Source of the DNA: Paenibacillus nasutitermitis
GTDB lineage: Bacteria > Bacillota > Bacilli > Paenibacillales > Paenibacillaceae
DNA length: 64,000 nt
Direction: 5' to 3'
NCBI RefSeq assembly: GCF_014641075.1
Contig: NZ_BMHP01000001.1
Location: 1,550,001 to 1,614,000, forward strand
Made by a program: the position numbers and the translations under genes. Below the pieces are notes generated by a model that was not told the origin of the DNA, made no database searches, and saw only the letters and a list, made by a program, of their open reading frames with translations. Positions 9,802 through 19,277 of this stretch are shown one piece after another. Position 1 is the first letter of the stretch; every line of letters starts with the position of its first letter.

Positions 9802-9844
9802 CCGCATGCCGACGGGCATCCATACTCTAATAGAGGAGCTTACT

Positions 9845-12043
9845 ATGAACAAGCAAACCTATCTGGATTACATTAAGGCGGCTGTGCTTGAGGGCCGGAA
9901 GCATTATGATGAAAGCATTGCGCAGTGGCGGCAATCCTATCGTCCCGACCAGTTTCTGGGCATGTATATTCCGCCGGGGAATTTGATGATTCAGGCACAG
10001 ACCGAAGGATTTCTGTATCATGTCACCGGCGAGGAGGAATATGGCAAGCAAGCCAGAGAAATGCTGCTCGCCATTGAATCGTTCAAGGATATTGTGCCGG
10101 AATCACTCCGGAACCGTCACCCGGAATATGAGAAAGGCGTTACTTCCTTCGATCCGATGTTCCAGGGAACCCATTATATCCAGGGATATTTGTTTCTGAA
10201 GGATTCGCAGCTGCTTACCAGGGAAGATAAGGAACAGATTGAGGATTCCATCCGCAGCTCCGTGCAAGCCGTCATGCATTATCCGGAATGGGGAGCGCAT
10301 AATCGCTCCATGCTCCGGGCTTTCACGGTTGCTCTGGCGATAACGGCATTGGGCGATACGGCGGAAACACGAGAATGGGCAAAGATGCGTGATTACCTGG
10401 CCCAGGAATCCATCGGGGGCTGGTCGATCGAGGATGCGGAGCTGTATTTGCCCCTGTGGCTTGGCTCTTGCATGATGGTTGCGGATCATACGGGGAAGGA
10501 AGCGGCCTATTACGCCAAGCCGCAAACCAAATTTTATTTCGATTATATTACCCATGCGATATCACCCTATGGACAGCTGCCGGATTTTGGCGATGCCCAT
10601 TACAATTCGTTTTGGTATTTGTGGCTGGTCTGTCTGGAGAAAGGAGCGGCCAAATACCAATGCGGTCATATGAAATATGCTGCAGGCTTAATTTGGCAGT
10701 ATGCCATGTCCCATCAGGAGGGCGCTCCGTCTGTTTATCTGGCTTCTTATTTCACGAATGCTTATTTGTGGGCGGATGATGACCTGGAACCGGTAAAGCC
10801 GGATTGGCAGAGCGAATTGCTGCTGGAGGATCTGATTGGGAAGAAAGTCGCCTTTCGCGACGGCTGGGAGGAGGATTCCACGTATCTGCTGCTCAATTAC
10901 CGGGACGAAGGCGAATATGCCCATATCGCTAGGGAATATTTGCGGAGAACGATTCAGGCTCCCGCGGAAAAAGCCCATCATGGCCATGCCGATGAGAACT
11001 CCATTGTGTTTCTTGCGCGCAAGCAAAACATCCTGCTCCATGACGGAGGATACCGGGAGGCGGCTCCGAATGGTAAATACCGCGCCGATATTTATCATAA
11101 CCGGCTGGTGTTCCGGGAAGGTGAACGTGCAGAAGGAAGTACGCTTTATGACTTCATTCATGATGATGGAACCTATAAGCGCGTGAGCACCGAGAAGCTG
11201 CATTTTCAGACCTTTAAGGAATTGGATTATAGCCGGACCCGGCTGACGGATCCCCATATAGGCATTATTTGGGACCGGGCGATCACGTATTTAAAGCAAG
11301 AAGGCGTATTTGTTGTTGTAGACTGGACGAAATCACTGGGAAGCAAGCAGCTTAGCACAGCCAATCTGTGGCATCCGGGAGCTGTACTGGAAGCTGGAGA
11401 TGCCTGGCATGTTGGACAGGTGCAGCATATCTGCCGTCAACCCGGAGACACCCATCCGTTAATCAACGCCAAAGAGCTTGCCCTCTTGATAGAATTTCCC
11501 GGAAGCAGCCGGCCGCAGGGCAGCGAAACGATCCGCAGATGCTACGGAGACAGTGAAATGGTTTATGAGCTGGATAGCGCTTATGTGCAGGTGGGGACGA
11601 TGAATGCTTTTGTCACCGTACTTACCCCGTTTGCTGCGGATGACAGCGTGTCGGGCGTTAAGGATCGGGTAAAAATAACCCGTCTTGCGGAGGAGAAGGA
11701 TAGCTTGTCTCTTCGATACGAAGCAGGAGGAACCGTTTTCCACTTGGCCTACAAGCTGGACTTGGATCTAGGCGTTATTGCCGGTACCAAAGATTTCCCC
11801 AAATATGCGTGGGAACAGAGCCGGCTGGATTATGGCGCAATTCAAACGGACGCGGATTTTGCTTACATCCATATGGCGCCGTCCGTACCGAGGCGTTACG
11901 GCTTTGTGAACGGCTGCGGCATCCAATTCGGAGATACTCTGTTGTTCCGGACGCCGCAGATGTCTTCCTATCAATTTCACAGCTCCGCTTTCCGCACGGC
12001 AGATCATAAATGGAGGGCATGGGACGGGGATTTCAACCAATAG
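9845..12043 (+). CDS. Heparinase II/III-like protein
   Basis: A 732-residue protein without a signal peptide. It has an alpha-helical N-terminal half (residues ~1-350) and a beta-rich C-terminal half with HHGHADENSIVFLA near residue 380 and a following DIYHNRLVF motif. These match the His-containing and HN motifs of heparinase II/III-type lyases and relatives. The ATG at 9845 is chosen because GAGGAG lies just upstream; the frame extends back into the rhamnosidase gene without a better site. It starts 43 bp after the rhamnosidase stop, so the two are probably co-transcribed. It likely processes imported uronate-containing oligosaccharides. Substrate and even lyase activity are unproven. Confidence 0.82.
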   Translation: MNKQTYLDYIKAAVLEGRKHYDESIAQWRQSYRPDQFLGMYIPPGNLMIQAQTEGFLYHVTGEEEYGKQAREMLLAIESFKDIVPESLRNRHPEYEKGVTSFDPMFQGTHYIQGYLFLKDSQLLTREDKEQIEDSIRSSVQAVMHYPEWGAHNRSMLRAFTVALAITALGDTAETREWAKMRDYLAQESIGGWSIEDAELYLPLWLGSCMMVADHTGKEAAYYAKPQTKFYFDYITHAISPYGQLPDFGDAHYNSFWYLWLVCLEKGAAKYQCGHMKYAAGLIWQYAMSHQEGAPSVYLASYFTNAYLWADDDLEPVKPDWQSELLLEDLIGKKVAFRDGWEEDSTYLLLNYRDEGEYAHIAREYLRRTIQAPAEKAHHGHADENSIVFLARKQNILLHDGGYREAAPNGKYRADIYHNRLVFREGERAEGSTLYDFIHDDGTYKRVSTEKLHFQTFKELDYSRTRLTDPHIGIIWDRAITYLKQEGVFVVVDWTKSLGSKQLSTANLWHPGAVLEAGDAWHVGQVQHICRQPGDTHPLINAKELALLIEFPGSSRPQGSETIRRCYGDSEMVYELDSAYVQVGTMNAFVTVLTPFAADDSVSGVKDRVKITRLAEEKDSLSLRYEAGGTVFHLAYKLDLDLGVIAGTKDFPKYAWEQSRLDYGAIQTDADFAYIHMAPSVPRRYGFVNGCGIQFGDTLLFRTPQMSSYQFHSSAFRTADHKWRAWDGDFNQ

Positions 12044-12086
12044 GAAACCGGCTGCAGGTTAGCTTCTGTCAATATACTAATGATTG

Positions 12087-12115
12087 GTTAACCTAGTTCT
12101 GGTATAATGGTTAAC
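12087..12115 (+). promoter_or_regulatory. Extended -10 promoter flanked by GGTTAAC repeats
   Basis: TATAAT at 12103-12108 is preceded by TG one base upstream (extended -10) and lies 39 bp before the next start codon. GGTTAACC at 12087-12094 and GGTTAAC at 12109-12115 flank it 22 bp apart and could be repressor half-sites. No good -35 is seen. Confidence 0.5.
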
Positions 12116-12146
12116 AAATCAAAGAATTACAGGAGAACAACAGCCT

Positions 12147-12584
12147 ATGACGATCAAACTGCGCGGCCATCATTTGCTTTGCTTGCTCGGATACCGCGGA
12201 ATGGGGTATTCGGCCGATTTTTGCACAAACATGACCGATATTTATGAGACGCTGCGGTCCAAGCCGGATTCCCTGGTAGAACTTGTAGCTGGACCGGATG
12301 ATATTTGCCGGGCATATCCGCCCGAACAAGACAATCATTGCAATGGAACGGTCCATCGGCTGGATGGCGACGTACTTGCCAAACTGGGTTTGTCGTCCGG
12401 CAACATAATCAGCTGGCAGGAAATATGCGCCGCTGTAGCGCTGAAGGTGGCACCGGATGATATCGGACATTTATGCACCAGCTGCCCCTGGCAATCCTAC
12501 GGGGTTTGCCAGGAAGGCGTCCGCATGGTAGCGGAAGGAAGACCGCTCCCGGCAGTAAATAGCGGGGAGTCATCGTCCAATTAA
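12147..12584 (+). CDS. DUF1284 domain-containing protein
   Basis: A 145-residue cytosolic protein matching DUF1284 across its length: RGHHLLCLLGYRGMGYS at the N-terminus, a conserved CNGTVHRLD stretch in the middle and a cysteine cluster CTSCPWQSYGVC near residues 112-123. The Cys and His residues suggest metal or cluster binding, but no function is established for the family that I can name. An AGGAGA site and an extended -10 promoter lie upstream and a terminator follows, so it is monocistronic. It faces the end of the germination operon on the other strand. Confidence 0.75.
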   Translation: MTIKLRGHHLLCLLGYRGMGYSADFCTNMTDIYETLRSKPDSLVELVAGPDDICRAYPPEQDNHCNGTVHRLDGDVLAKLGLSSGNIISWQEICAAVALKVAPDDIGHLCTSCPWQSYGVCQEGVRMVAEGRPLPAVNSGESSSN

Positions 12585-12663
12585 CATGACAAAAGTCCGA
12601 AGGAAAGGATGGATGGCTCATCATAGAAAGCCTTGCTTCCTGCAACCATCCGTTGCCCGCCTT

Positions 12664-12701
12664 GAGGGATAACGCCGCTTCCGGTCGTTATCCCTCTTTG
12701 T
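12664..12701 (+). terminator. Terminator of the DUF1284 gene, overlapping the 3' end of the germination operon
   Basis: An 11-bp perfect stem GAGGGATAACG / CGTTATCCCTC (12664-12674 with 12686-12696) is followed by TTTGTTCTC on the plus strand. The right arm includes the last codons and stop of the convergent GerB-type gene, so the two transcription units share this stem. Confidence 0.7.
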
Positions 12702-13818
12702 TCTCGGATAGGGTCTTCTTTTCTTTATTCGAAGAAAAAGAACGAATCCAATCCACAAGCAAATAGATCAGAGGTATAACTCCCGTAATGATGACCAGGG
12801 CAGTTCCGCCGTGACTGAGCATGTGATCGAGCTCCGGAACCGATCTGACCAGAATTAACGACAAGATAACCGCTGCTGTGGACATCGACAAAGCGAAAGG
12901 CTTATGGTCCTTCAGGGAAAAGACTTGTGTCAGCCCCACAATCGCAACAAATAAAAACAGGCTGATTTTGATAAACAAGCTGGACATCCAGATAGCAATC
13001 AAGGCGGGATCCAGATTTGCAAGATGGGAACGCGGGCTGGAGTACCGGAGCAGTTCGAGCTCCGTATATGACAGGTTGCCCGCCAGATCAGGGCCAAAGA
13101 CCAGAATAGCCGGGATCAGGCTGGCTAAAATGACTAAAACGGAAGTGAACGTGGCCCATCCAAGCGATCTCATCGTAGTGCCTCCGCGTGTGAAGTAAGG
13201 GTATATAAAGGGAATAAACGCCATTTCCCCAAAGAGACTTTCTATAAAAATCGTACCATTCCACACCATTTTAAAGTCAAAATGATTGATCAGCGCTATG
13301 ACCATATTGCTGTCAATTTGCGTGTAGATCAGGAAGGGAATCACCACGATACCGGCAATACTGAAGAAAAAAATACCCTGTGCGGCGCGGAAAATCGATT
13401 CTATTCCGGATCGTACCGAATAGGCCAGGCAGACCCCGAATAAAGCGGCGGCAGCCCACAGCGGCGTCAGAGGCAAATAGAATTGAATGAGCAGGTCCAG
13501 GAGCTGGCGCATAATTGCGGATGCTACATACATGTAGGAGATCACCATGAAGATGATTACCGGAACATGCAACCACTTACCCACGATTTCTTTTCCATAT
13601 ACGCCAAAGAATTGGTCCGGTCTTCTTATGGCAAGCCGATAAGAGCCATAAGTAACGGCCAATCCGAAAATTGCGCCCACGATGACACAAATCCATGATG
13701 AGAAATGAGCGATTTGGATTAGCGGAGTCAGTAAGAATCCGATAGTGGAAGTAAATAAGTATTGAGTGAACAGCATATAAACCTGCGATTGCGGGATTGT
13801 TCCGATTTTCCGTTTCAT
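12688..13818 (-). CDS. GerAB/GerKB-type spore germination permease (B subunit)
   Basis: A 376-residue integral membrane protein with about ten hydrophobic segments, of the GerAB/ArcD/ProY amino-acid-permease-like family. It begins MKRKIGTIPQSQVYMLFTQY, typical of B subunits, and ends in a short charged tail. In spores the B subunit binds the germinant within the inner membrane, together with A and C subunits. It is the last gene of the minus-strand A-C-D-B operon, starting 6 bp after the small D gene. A GGGGA ribosome site precedes the ATG. Its 3' end overlaps a convergent terminator. Confidence 0.92.
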   Translation of the reverse strand: MKRKIGTIPQSQVYMLFTQYLFTSTIGFLLTPLIQIAHFSSWICVIVGAIFGLAVTYGSYRLAIRRPDQFFGVYGKEIVGKWLHVPVIIFMVISYMYVASAIMRQLLDLLIQFYLPLTPLWAAAALFGVCLAYSVRSGIESIFRAAQGIFFFSIAGIVVIPFLIYTQIDSNMVIALINHFDFKMVWNGTIFIESLFGEMAFIPFIYPYFTRGGTTMRSLGWATFTSVLVILASLIPAILVFGPDLAGNLSYTELELLRYSSPRSHLANLDPALIAIWMSSLFIKISLFLFVAIVGLTQVFSLKDHKPFALSMSTAAVILSLILVRSVPELDHMLSHGGTALVIITGVIPLIYLLVDWIRSFSSNKEKKTLSENKEG

Positions 13819-13824
13819 AAATGT

Positions 13825-14049
13825 TTATTCCCCAATCAGCAGCATACGATTAATGGGACCGAACAGGAATTCAAGAGTTTGTCCGAACGTCCAGCGGTCT
13901 CTCAGAAAAAAAAGGGTCTCCATCACAATAAACAAGATGACAACCGAAGCGATTACCAAAAAAAACGTACGCGGCTTACGCTTTTTCTGACGCAAATACC
14001 GGATATCTTGCCATAAAATATAGCCGTACAGAATGCCGATTACGATCAT
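13825..14049 (-). CDS. Small two-helix membrane protein, probable germinant receptor D subunit
   Basis: A 74-residue protein with two predicted membrane helices (residues ~2-19 and ~29-47) separated by a basic loop RYLRQKKRKPR. Small two-helix D subunits are encoded in many gerA-type operons and modulate receptor function; position and topology fit, although I cannot show sequence homology by eye. Its ATG overlaps the GerC-type stop codon by 4 bp (ATGA), so translation is coupled, and the B gene begins 6 bp after its stop. Confidence 0.65.
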   Translation of the reverse strand: MIVIGILYGYILWQDIRYLRQKKRKPRTFFLVIASVVILFIVMETLFFLRDRWTFGQTLEFLFGPINRMLLIGE

Positions 14050-15254
14050 GAGTCCACCGCCATTTCCGGAGTTTTAGCATGAATAGGCTGCTGAATCGTA
14101 CCCACTCGGCTAATAGAAATATCGATCATCACCTCAATTGCGATCTCCTTGCTGTACAAATCATGCCATTGTGTTTTGATCCGCTTCCACTCACGGGGAT
14201 AACGCCAATCGAGATAGTCGCCAAAGTGAAAGACATCCGATTTAACTTCTCTGGTCTTGTCAATAGTCTGCATCATGACGTTCTTCACTCTTTTGTTCAG
14301 ATCTTGCTCCAGCTCTCGCAGATGGTCGGGATCCTTCAAGTCAATCTTTGAATTGGAAGCAATGATTTCCGCAATCGCTTTGCTCCGGATGGTAATTGTT
14401 ATTTTCTCATTATTTATTTTCGGACGGATTCGGGTATCCAACTGTCGGATAATGACGTCGATATTTTTGCCATCGGTACGTGATGGTATACTGATTTCCG
14501 AATCTTTCACCTGCTCGAGTACCCATAACCCACCTCTCATCTCTTGAGTAGTCAGGGATCCCACCATTCTCCCTTGTTTGAAAATTGCCGCTCCTCCCGT
14601 GCCCATCCAGGTCTGATTTTCAGCTTGCTCTTGATCAATATGTCGTTTTTCAAAACTCAGCAGCGGTATGATGATATCGCCCCCGCTGTAAGACGCCTTG
14701 AGAAAATCGGTTGCGGTCGCACTGAGTGCAATTTTCTCTTCTACGAAAGCCATCAGAATATCGGATACAAATCGTTCGAAAATAGGGGGGACTTTAATGA
14801 GCTGTTTCCCTTCACCGGAAGTAACAAACAGATTGGCATTGATGTGAAACGCCGGTTCGCGTGCCAGAAAATCAAGAGCCGATGCTACACCTTCCTTCGC
14901 CAGAGCTTCCCCAAAGATAACGATATAGGTTTGGCCGAATGTGATTTTCCGGGATAAATCGGCTTGTATTCTTCGATAGGCCTGACCGATATCCACACCG
15001 ACCTCGGACAAGAATGTGTAGGGCTTTTGTCCGCCGCTCCCGCCTGAACCGCCTGCTGAACCGGGGATCAACCGGTTGGTAAGCGGGAAAGCAAGCGTCA
15101 ATTCGACACCCTGTTCTGCTTTATCCAAAATGACCATACTGACAAAAGCCTGCTCATTTAACTCCGCCGAAGACCAGCAGCCTGCTTGCAGACACAAAGG
15201 AATGACGCCAAGGAGGAATAACAGAAACCGTTTCATCCGATAGTTCCACTTCAA
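14046..15254 (-). CDS. Ger(x)C family spore germination lipoprotein (C subunit)
   Basis: A 402-residue lipoprotein. The signal peptide runs to a lipobox LQAGC near residue 25, followed by WSSAELNEQAFV, the usual start of mature GerAC proteins. It anchors on the outer face of the spore inner membrane as part of a germinant receptor. The chosen start is a TTG overlapping the GerA stop by 4 bp (TTGA), with GAGGGTG upstream; an ATG six codons later (MKRFLLFLL) gives an equally good signal peptide and may be the true start. A Gly/Ser-rich insertion (residues ~66-74) is present. Confidence 0.92.
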   Translation of the reverse strand: MKWNYRMKRFLLFLLGVIPLCLQAGCWSSAELNEQAFVSMVILDKAEQGVELTLAFPLTNRLIPGSAGGSGGSGGQKPYTFLSEVGVDIGQAYRRIQADLSRKITFGQTYIVIFGEALAKEGVASALDFLAREPAFHINANLFVTSGEGKQLIKVPPIFERFVSDILMAFVEEKIALSATATDFLKASYSGGDIIIPLLSFEKRHIDQEQAENQTWMGTGGAAIFKQGRMVGSLTTQEMRGGLWVLEQVKDSEISIPSRTDGKNIDVIIRQLDTRIRPKINNEKITITIRSKAIAEIIASNSKIDLKDPDHLRELEQDLNKRVKNVMMQTIDKTREVKSDVFHFGDYLDWRYPREWKRIKTQWHDLYSKEIAIEVMIDISISRVGTIQQPIHAKTPEMAVDS

Positions 15255-16855
15255 TCCGTATCACCCTCTTCGGCATTTCTCCATGGACGGGTATTCGTTT
15301 CCCGTAATTTCCCCTGTTTGTCTGACATTGACGGCCATTTATGCATAAACCATCGGGGAGCTCTCCAAAGAGTATCCTTCAAATCGCTAACATTTAAGGG
15401 AGCGACCGGGGTGAGATAAGGAGTCCCGAAGGAGTTCAAATTAATCAGATGTAAATAAATCAGCAGCATCCCGCAGGCAATTCCAAACAATCCGAATACA
15501 CCGGCTAAAATCATAATGGGAAACCGCAGCAGCCGCAGTGCCAATCCCAGATCGAAATGAGGAACGATAAAAGACGCAATCCCCGTTAACGAAACGATAA
15601 TGACCATAAAAGCAGACACGATTCCAGCTTCAACCGCAGCTGTGCCGATAATTAACGCTCCAATTATAGATACGGCCTGACCAATCGCTTTGGGAATACG
15701 AACAGCTGCTTCGCGAAGCGCCTCGAAAGCAATTTCCATGATAAGCGCCTCGATAAGGGCCGGAAAAGGCACGACCTCCCGGGAAGCCGCAATACTGATC
15801 AGCAATCTCTCCGGTATCATTTCAGTATGAAAGGTAGTAATTGCGATATAGGTGGACGGCAGCAGGAGAGAGAGGAACAGAAAGATAAAGCGGATCCAGC
15901 GGATCCAACTGGCGGCTACATAACGTTGATAGTAATCCTCAGCGGCTTGCAGCAGCATAAATAAGGTGACAGGTGCCAATAACACGATCGGCGTTCCGTC
16001 GACAATGATCGCTACCCTGCCTTCCAGTACGGAAGCGACCACAACGTCTGGACGTTCCGTGTATTGAAGCTGGGGGAATGGCGAATAGGGGGAATCTTCA
16101 ATAAATTCCTCCAAATACGTATTCCCCAATATGCTGTCGATTTGAATACTCGACAACCGTTTTTTGACTTCATCAACCAGTTCCTGCTTGCAAGTTCCCT
16201 GCACGTAAGCGATAACAACTTCTGTTTGCGTTTCAGTTCCGATAAGCATGGATTCCGTCTTGAATTTCCGCGTTTTTATTTTTCTGCGGATGAGCGTCAG
16301 ATTAACTTCGAGAGACTCGATGAAAGATTCGCGCGGTCCGCGCAAAACAGATTCATTAGGGGCTTCTTCGATCGCTCTTTTCTGGAAAGAGCATACCGGA
16401 AAATCGGCCATACGTTGATCACCGTCTATAAGCAGCAGGACATGACCATTCAGAATGGCCATAATTCCTTCGGACCGGTTGGCAGTTATTTTCATGTCGG
16501 CAACAGGAAGCTGCTTCAAATCGAATACCTGCCTGCGTAATACCGCGGCATCTGCTGCCTCCAGGGAAAAAAGGCCGTTCAGAATGTCCTCTTGAATGGT
16601 CTTCTGATCGACCATTCCCCGGTAATAAAGAATGGCACAGCCCGCTCCGGAATTCGTGCAGAACGTACGTACAATCAAGTCTGAGTTATCAGCAAGCTCC
16701 TGGCGAAACCATTGAAGCCTGTCCTTAAAGGACTCCGAAGGGTTTGTGCCGGGAGTATTTATCGTGCCTGCGTCTGGGGAACCAGGTTGAGGCCATGCGG
16801 GAGACTTTTGGGAAGAACGTTTTTTTTTATTTCTGAGCCAGGATGATATGGACAT
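15251..16855 (-). CDS. GerA family spore germination protein (A subunit)
   Basis: A 534-residue protein of the GerA/GerKA family: a charged soluble N-terminal domain (residues ~1-290) and a C-terminal membrane domain with about five to six helices (residues ~300-490). Family motifs are visible, such as GNTYLEEFIEDSPYSPFPQ and GRVAIIVDGTP. A subunits form the pentameric ion channel of the germinant receptor. It is the first gene of the A-C-D-B operon with an AGGGAAA ribosome site. The operon promoter should lie in the 238 bp separating it from the divergent SLH protein gene; no clear sigma-G site was identified. Confidence 0.93.
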   Translation of the reverse strand: MSISSWLRNKKKRSSQKSPAWPQPGSPDAGTINTPGTNPSESFKDRLQWFRQELADNSDLIVRTFCTNSGAGCAILYYRGMVDQKTIQEDILNGLFSLEAADAAVLRRQVFDLKQLPVADMKITANRSEGIMAILNGHVLLLIDGDQRMADFPVCSFQKRAIEEAPNESVLRGPRESFIESLEVNLTLIRRKIKTRKFKTESMLIGTETQTEVVIAYVQGTCKQELVDEVKKRLSSIQIDSILGNTYLEEFIEDSPYSPFPQLQYTERPDVVVASVLEGRVAIIVDGTPIVLLAPVTLFMLLQAAEDYYQRYVAASWIRWIRFIFLFLSLLLPSTYIAITTFHTEMIPERLLISIAASREVVPFPALIEALIMEIAFEALREAAVRIPKAIGQAVSIIGALIIGTAAVEAGIVSAFMVIIVSLTGIASFIVPHFDLGLALRLLRFPIMILAGVFGLFGIACGMLLIYLHLINLNSFGTPYLTPVAPLNVSDLKDTLWRAPRWFMHKWPSMSDKQGKLRETNTRPWRNAEEGDTD

Positions 16856-17093
16856 AGGATTTCCCTTCAGCTAACTATTCTCTCTATCCTTTTACAGGAT
16901 TGCTCAAATAAGACGAAAATATTCCGGGTGCTGCTTAGGGGCGCGCTATCTGTGCGGCCAAATTATTTATCTTATTGGGCTCCACTAACGAAACATTTTG
17001 TATCATTCATGCGTAAGAAGGATGATTGAATTGCAGAGCAGTCTTCATTGGTGTAATTCGTATGATACTCGAAGAACAAGGGAGAGGGATGAA

Positions 17094-19196
17094 GTGAGAA
17101 GATTACAAATGATTATTTTATCGGTGCTGATCCTTCTGGCAGGTTTGCCTTTAACGCAAGCGGGAGCGGCTGAGCTTAATACCGAGCAGAAATTTCAATT
17201 TTTGCGCAATGAAGGTATTTTTACCGGTTTTTCAGATGGGTCCTCCCGTCTAGGGGAAGCCATGTCGCGCGAGCAATTCGCGACCGTGCTGTTCCGTCTG
17301 TGGGAGCTCAAGGAAGAGGCAGTCAAACCAACCTATAGTGATGTGCTTAAGACCCGATGGTCTTATGGCGAAATTGAGGCGGTTACGAAATCCGGCTTAA
17401 TGAAAGGGATGGGGGCCGGCAAGTTCGGTCCAGCCGCAAAAGTGACGGTCGAGCAGCTTGCAGCAGTGCTCGTTAGGGCTTATGGTAATACCGGAGGCGG
17501 CTCGACCGTTGTATATGGCAAAGTATCGGCTTGGGCCAAGACAGATGTCAGTGCCGCGCTTGACAAGAGTTGGATTCCCGAGCAATCCGATTATACAGTC
17601 GTAGCCAGGCGTTCCTTGCTGGTAGAAGCTTCCTATGCCGTTTATCTGGATATGAATCCCGGTCTGAATCCTGATCGTGATTCATTGGATGCGGAATCGG
17701 TAACGGCCAAATCAGCCACGTCCGTTCAGATCAAGCTGAAGTATCCAGTCCAAAGTGCGATCAAAGAGCAATTTGTCATCGCCGATACGGCAGGGAATAC
17801 GCTGTCGATACGAAATGTTGCATTAAATGCGGCGGGTACCATCGCGACGCTGACGACAGATAAGCAAACCGCCGGAATGGTTTACCGTCTTTATGCAGCG
17901 GGGAAAAGCTGGACCTTCACGGGGGCAAGCGATGATCAGTCCAAACCGAAGATTGTTTCATCCAAGATCAACGGCGATGCATCCATCACCGTGGTTTTCA
18001 GCGAACCGGTTGAGAGCGCTTCGGCTGAAAAAGCAGCCAATTACAAATTCAATAATGACTTGACTATTACCCGCATCAGCCTTGGTGCAGATAAGAAGAC
18101 AGTGACGATTCTGACCCAGAAGCAAAAGGCGGGCACGCTCTACACACTTATAGTAACCAATGTCAAGGATCTTGCGGGCAATGTGATGGATCCCGGAAGC
18201 CCATTATATTTTGGCGCAGTCGTAGATAATACTCCGCCTGCCATTACCAAAATTTCAGCAGGAACCAATAAAGTCGTGCTGACTTTCAGTGAAAAGCTGG
18301 ATCCATTATACGCGGAGAACCCGGCCTACTATTTCTTTGACGGCGGACTCGGCTTAGCAACCAAAGCCGTTTACAAGGATTCGGACCGAACGGTTACGCT
18401 GTCGACTGGCAATCAGGTTACAGGCAAAAGCTATAAAGTGACGGTTTATGCAGTCCGTGATTTGACCGGCAATGTCATTGCCGACAGTACGCAGCGCTCA
18501 TTCAGCGGCAATGGAGCCAGCCAGGTGGCTACCATCGCCGTAGAGACGATCCGTGCGGTCAATGAAAATACAGTGGAGGTAGCCTTTAGCAAGTCGCTTA
18601 AAGGTATAAGTCTGTCCACACTCAAGCTGACGGTTCTGACGAATGACGGTGCTTCTGTCTCTACAACGGGCTGGAAATATTATCTGGCACGCAAAGAAGG
18701 AAATGATAAAATCATTAGCTTTCAAATCCGAACGGCCGATAATAGCAATCCAACTATATTCCGGCAGGGGCATGTTTATATCGCTTCGGTCAGCGGAATA
18801 GTAGGACTCCAAACAGCCGACAACGCTAACAGGAAATCGTTCGCGGGGATCGATATGCCTAATTTGCGGCCATATGCGACCGGTGCATCGGCTTCCAATA
18901 ACAAGACGGTTACGGTCTATTTCAGCGAACCGGTTAAGAATGTAAGTGCAGGGGCTTTCCGCATCACCGGCTCCGACGGGAAAACGGTGGTGATCGCTTC
19001 TGATCAATTGAAGGACAAAACCAAGATTGTGACACAAGTCACTCTTAATCTCGGCGGAGTGCTGCAGAGCAATAAAATATATCGGGTGAGCTTTGTCAGC
19101 GGCGTCACGGATGCGGCCGGCTGGAACGCGCTGAAGAATAAAGAAGGTACAGCGACTTATTATGTGACCTTCAATGGCACGGATACACCCCGCTAA
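17094..19196 (+). CDS. S-layer homology / Ig-like surface protein
   Basis: A 700-residue exported protein. The GTG at 17094 is chosen because GGAGAGGG precedes it and it opens directly onto a signal peptide (MRRLQMIILSVLILLAGLPL, cleavage after AGAA); the frame extends further upstream without a good site. Residues ~30-150 contain two to three SLH-like repeats (GIFTGFSDGSSRLGEAMSREQFA, SGLMKGMGAGKFGPAAKVT) that attach proteins to wall polymers. After that come repeated bacterial Ig-like (SbsA/Big_5) units with recurring VVFSEPVESAS, VLTFSEKLDPLY and VTVYFSEPVKNVS starts followed by D(L)(A/T)GN motifs. It is probably a structural or adhesive surface protein. A terminator follows. Confidence 0.88.
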   Translation: MRRLQMIILSVLILLAGLPLTQAGAAELNTEQKFQFLRNEGIFTGFSDGSSRLGEAMSREQFATVLFRLWELKEEAVKPTYSDVLKTRWSYGEIEAVTKSGLMKGMGAGKFGPAAKVTVEQLAAVLVRAYGNTGGGSTVVYGKVSAWAKTDVSAALDKSWIPEQSDYTVVARRSLLVEASYAVYLDMNPGLNPDRDSLDAESVTAKSATSVQIKLKYPVQSAIKEQFVIADTAGNTLSIRNVALNAAGTIATLTTDKQTAGMVYRLYAAGKSWTFTGASDDQSKPKIVSSKINGDASITVVFSEPVESASAEKAANYKFNNDLTITRISLGADKKTVTILTQKQKAGTLYTLIVTNVKDLAGNVMDPGSPLYFGAVVDNTPPAITKISAGTNKVVLTFSEKLDPLYAENPAYYFFDGGLGLATKAVYKDSDRTVTLSTGNQVTGKSYKVTVYAVRDLTGNVIADSTQRSFSGNGASQVATIAVETIRAVNENTVEVAFSKSLKGISLSTLKLTVLTNDGASVSTTGWKYYLARKEGNDKIISFQIRTADNSNPTIFRQGHVYIASVSGIVGLQTADNANRKSFAGIDMPNLRPYATGASASNNKTVTVYFSEPVKNVSAGAFRITGSDGKTVVIASDQLKDKTKIVTQVTLNLGGVLQSNKIYRVSFVSGVTDAAGWNALKNKEGTATYYVTFNGTDTPR

Positions 19197-19234
19197 TTTT
19201 TCAAGTGACGAATGACAATGCAAGGGTGTAGATG

Positions 19235-19277
19235 CGGTTCCTTTTCCTCATTTGAGGGAGAGGAGCCGTATTTTTTT
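19235..19277 (+). terminator. Rho-independent terminator of the SLH protein gene
   Basis: The stem CGGTTCC / GGAGCCG (19235-19241 with 19262-19268, one G-U pair) encloses an inner CCTCA/TGAGG stem and is followed by seven T. It lies 38 bp after the stop. Confidence 0.85.
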
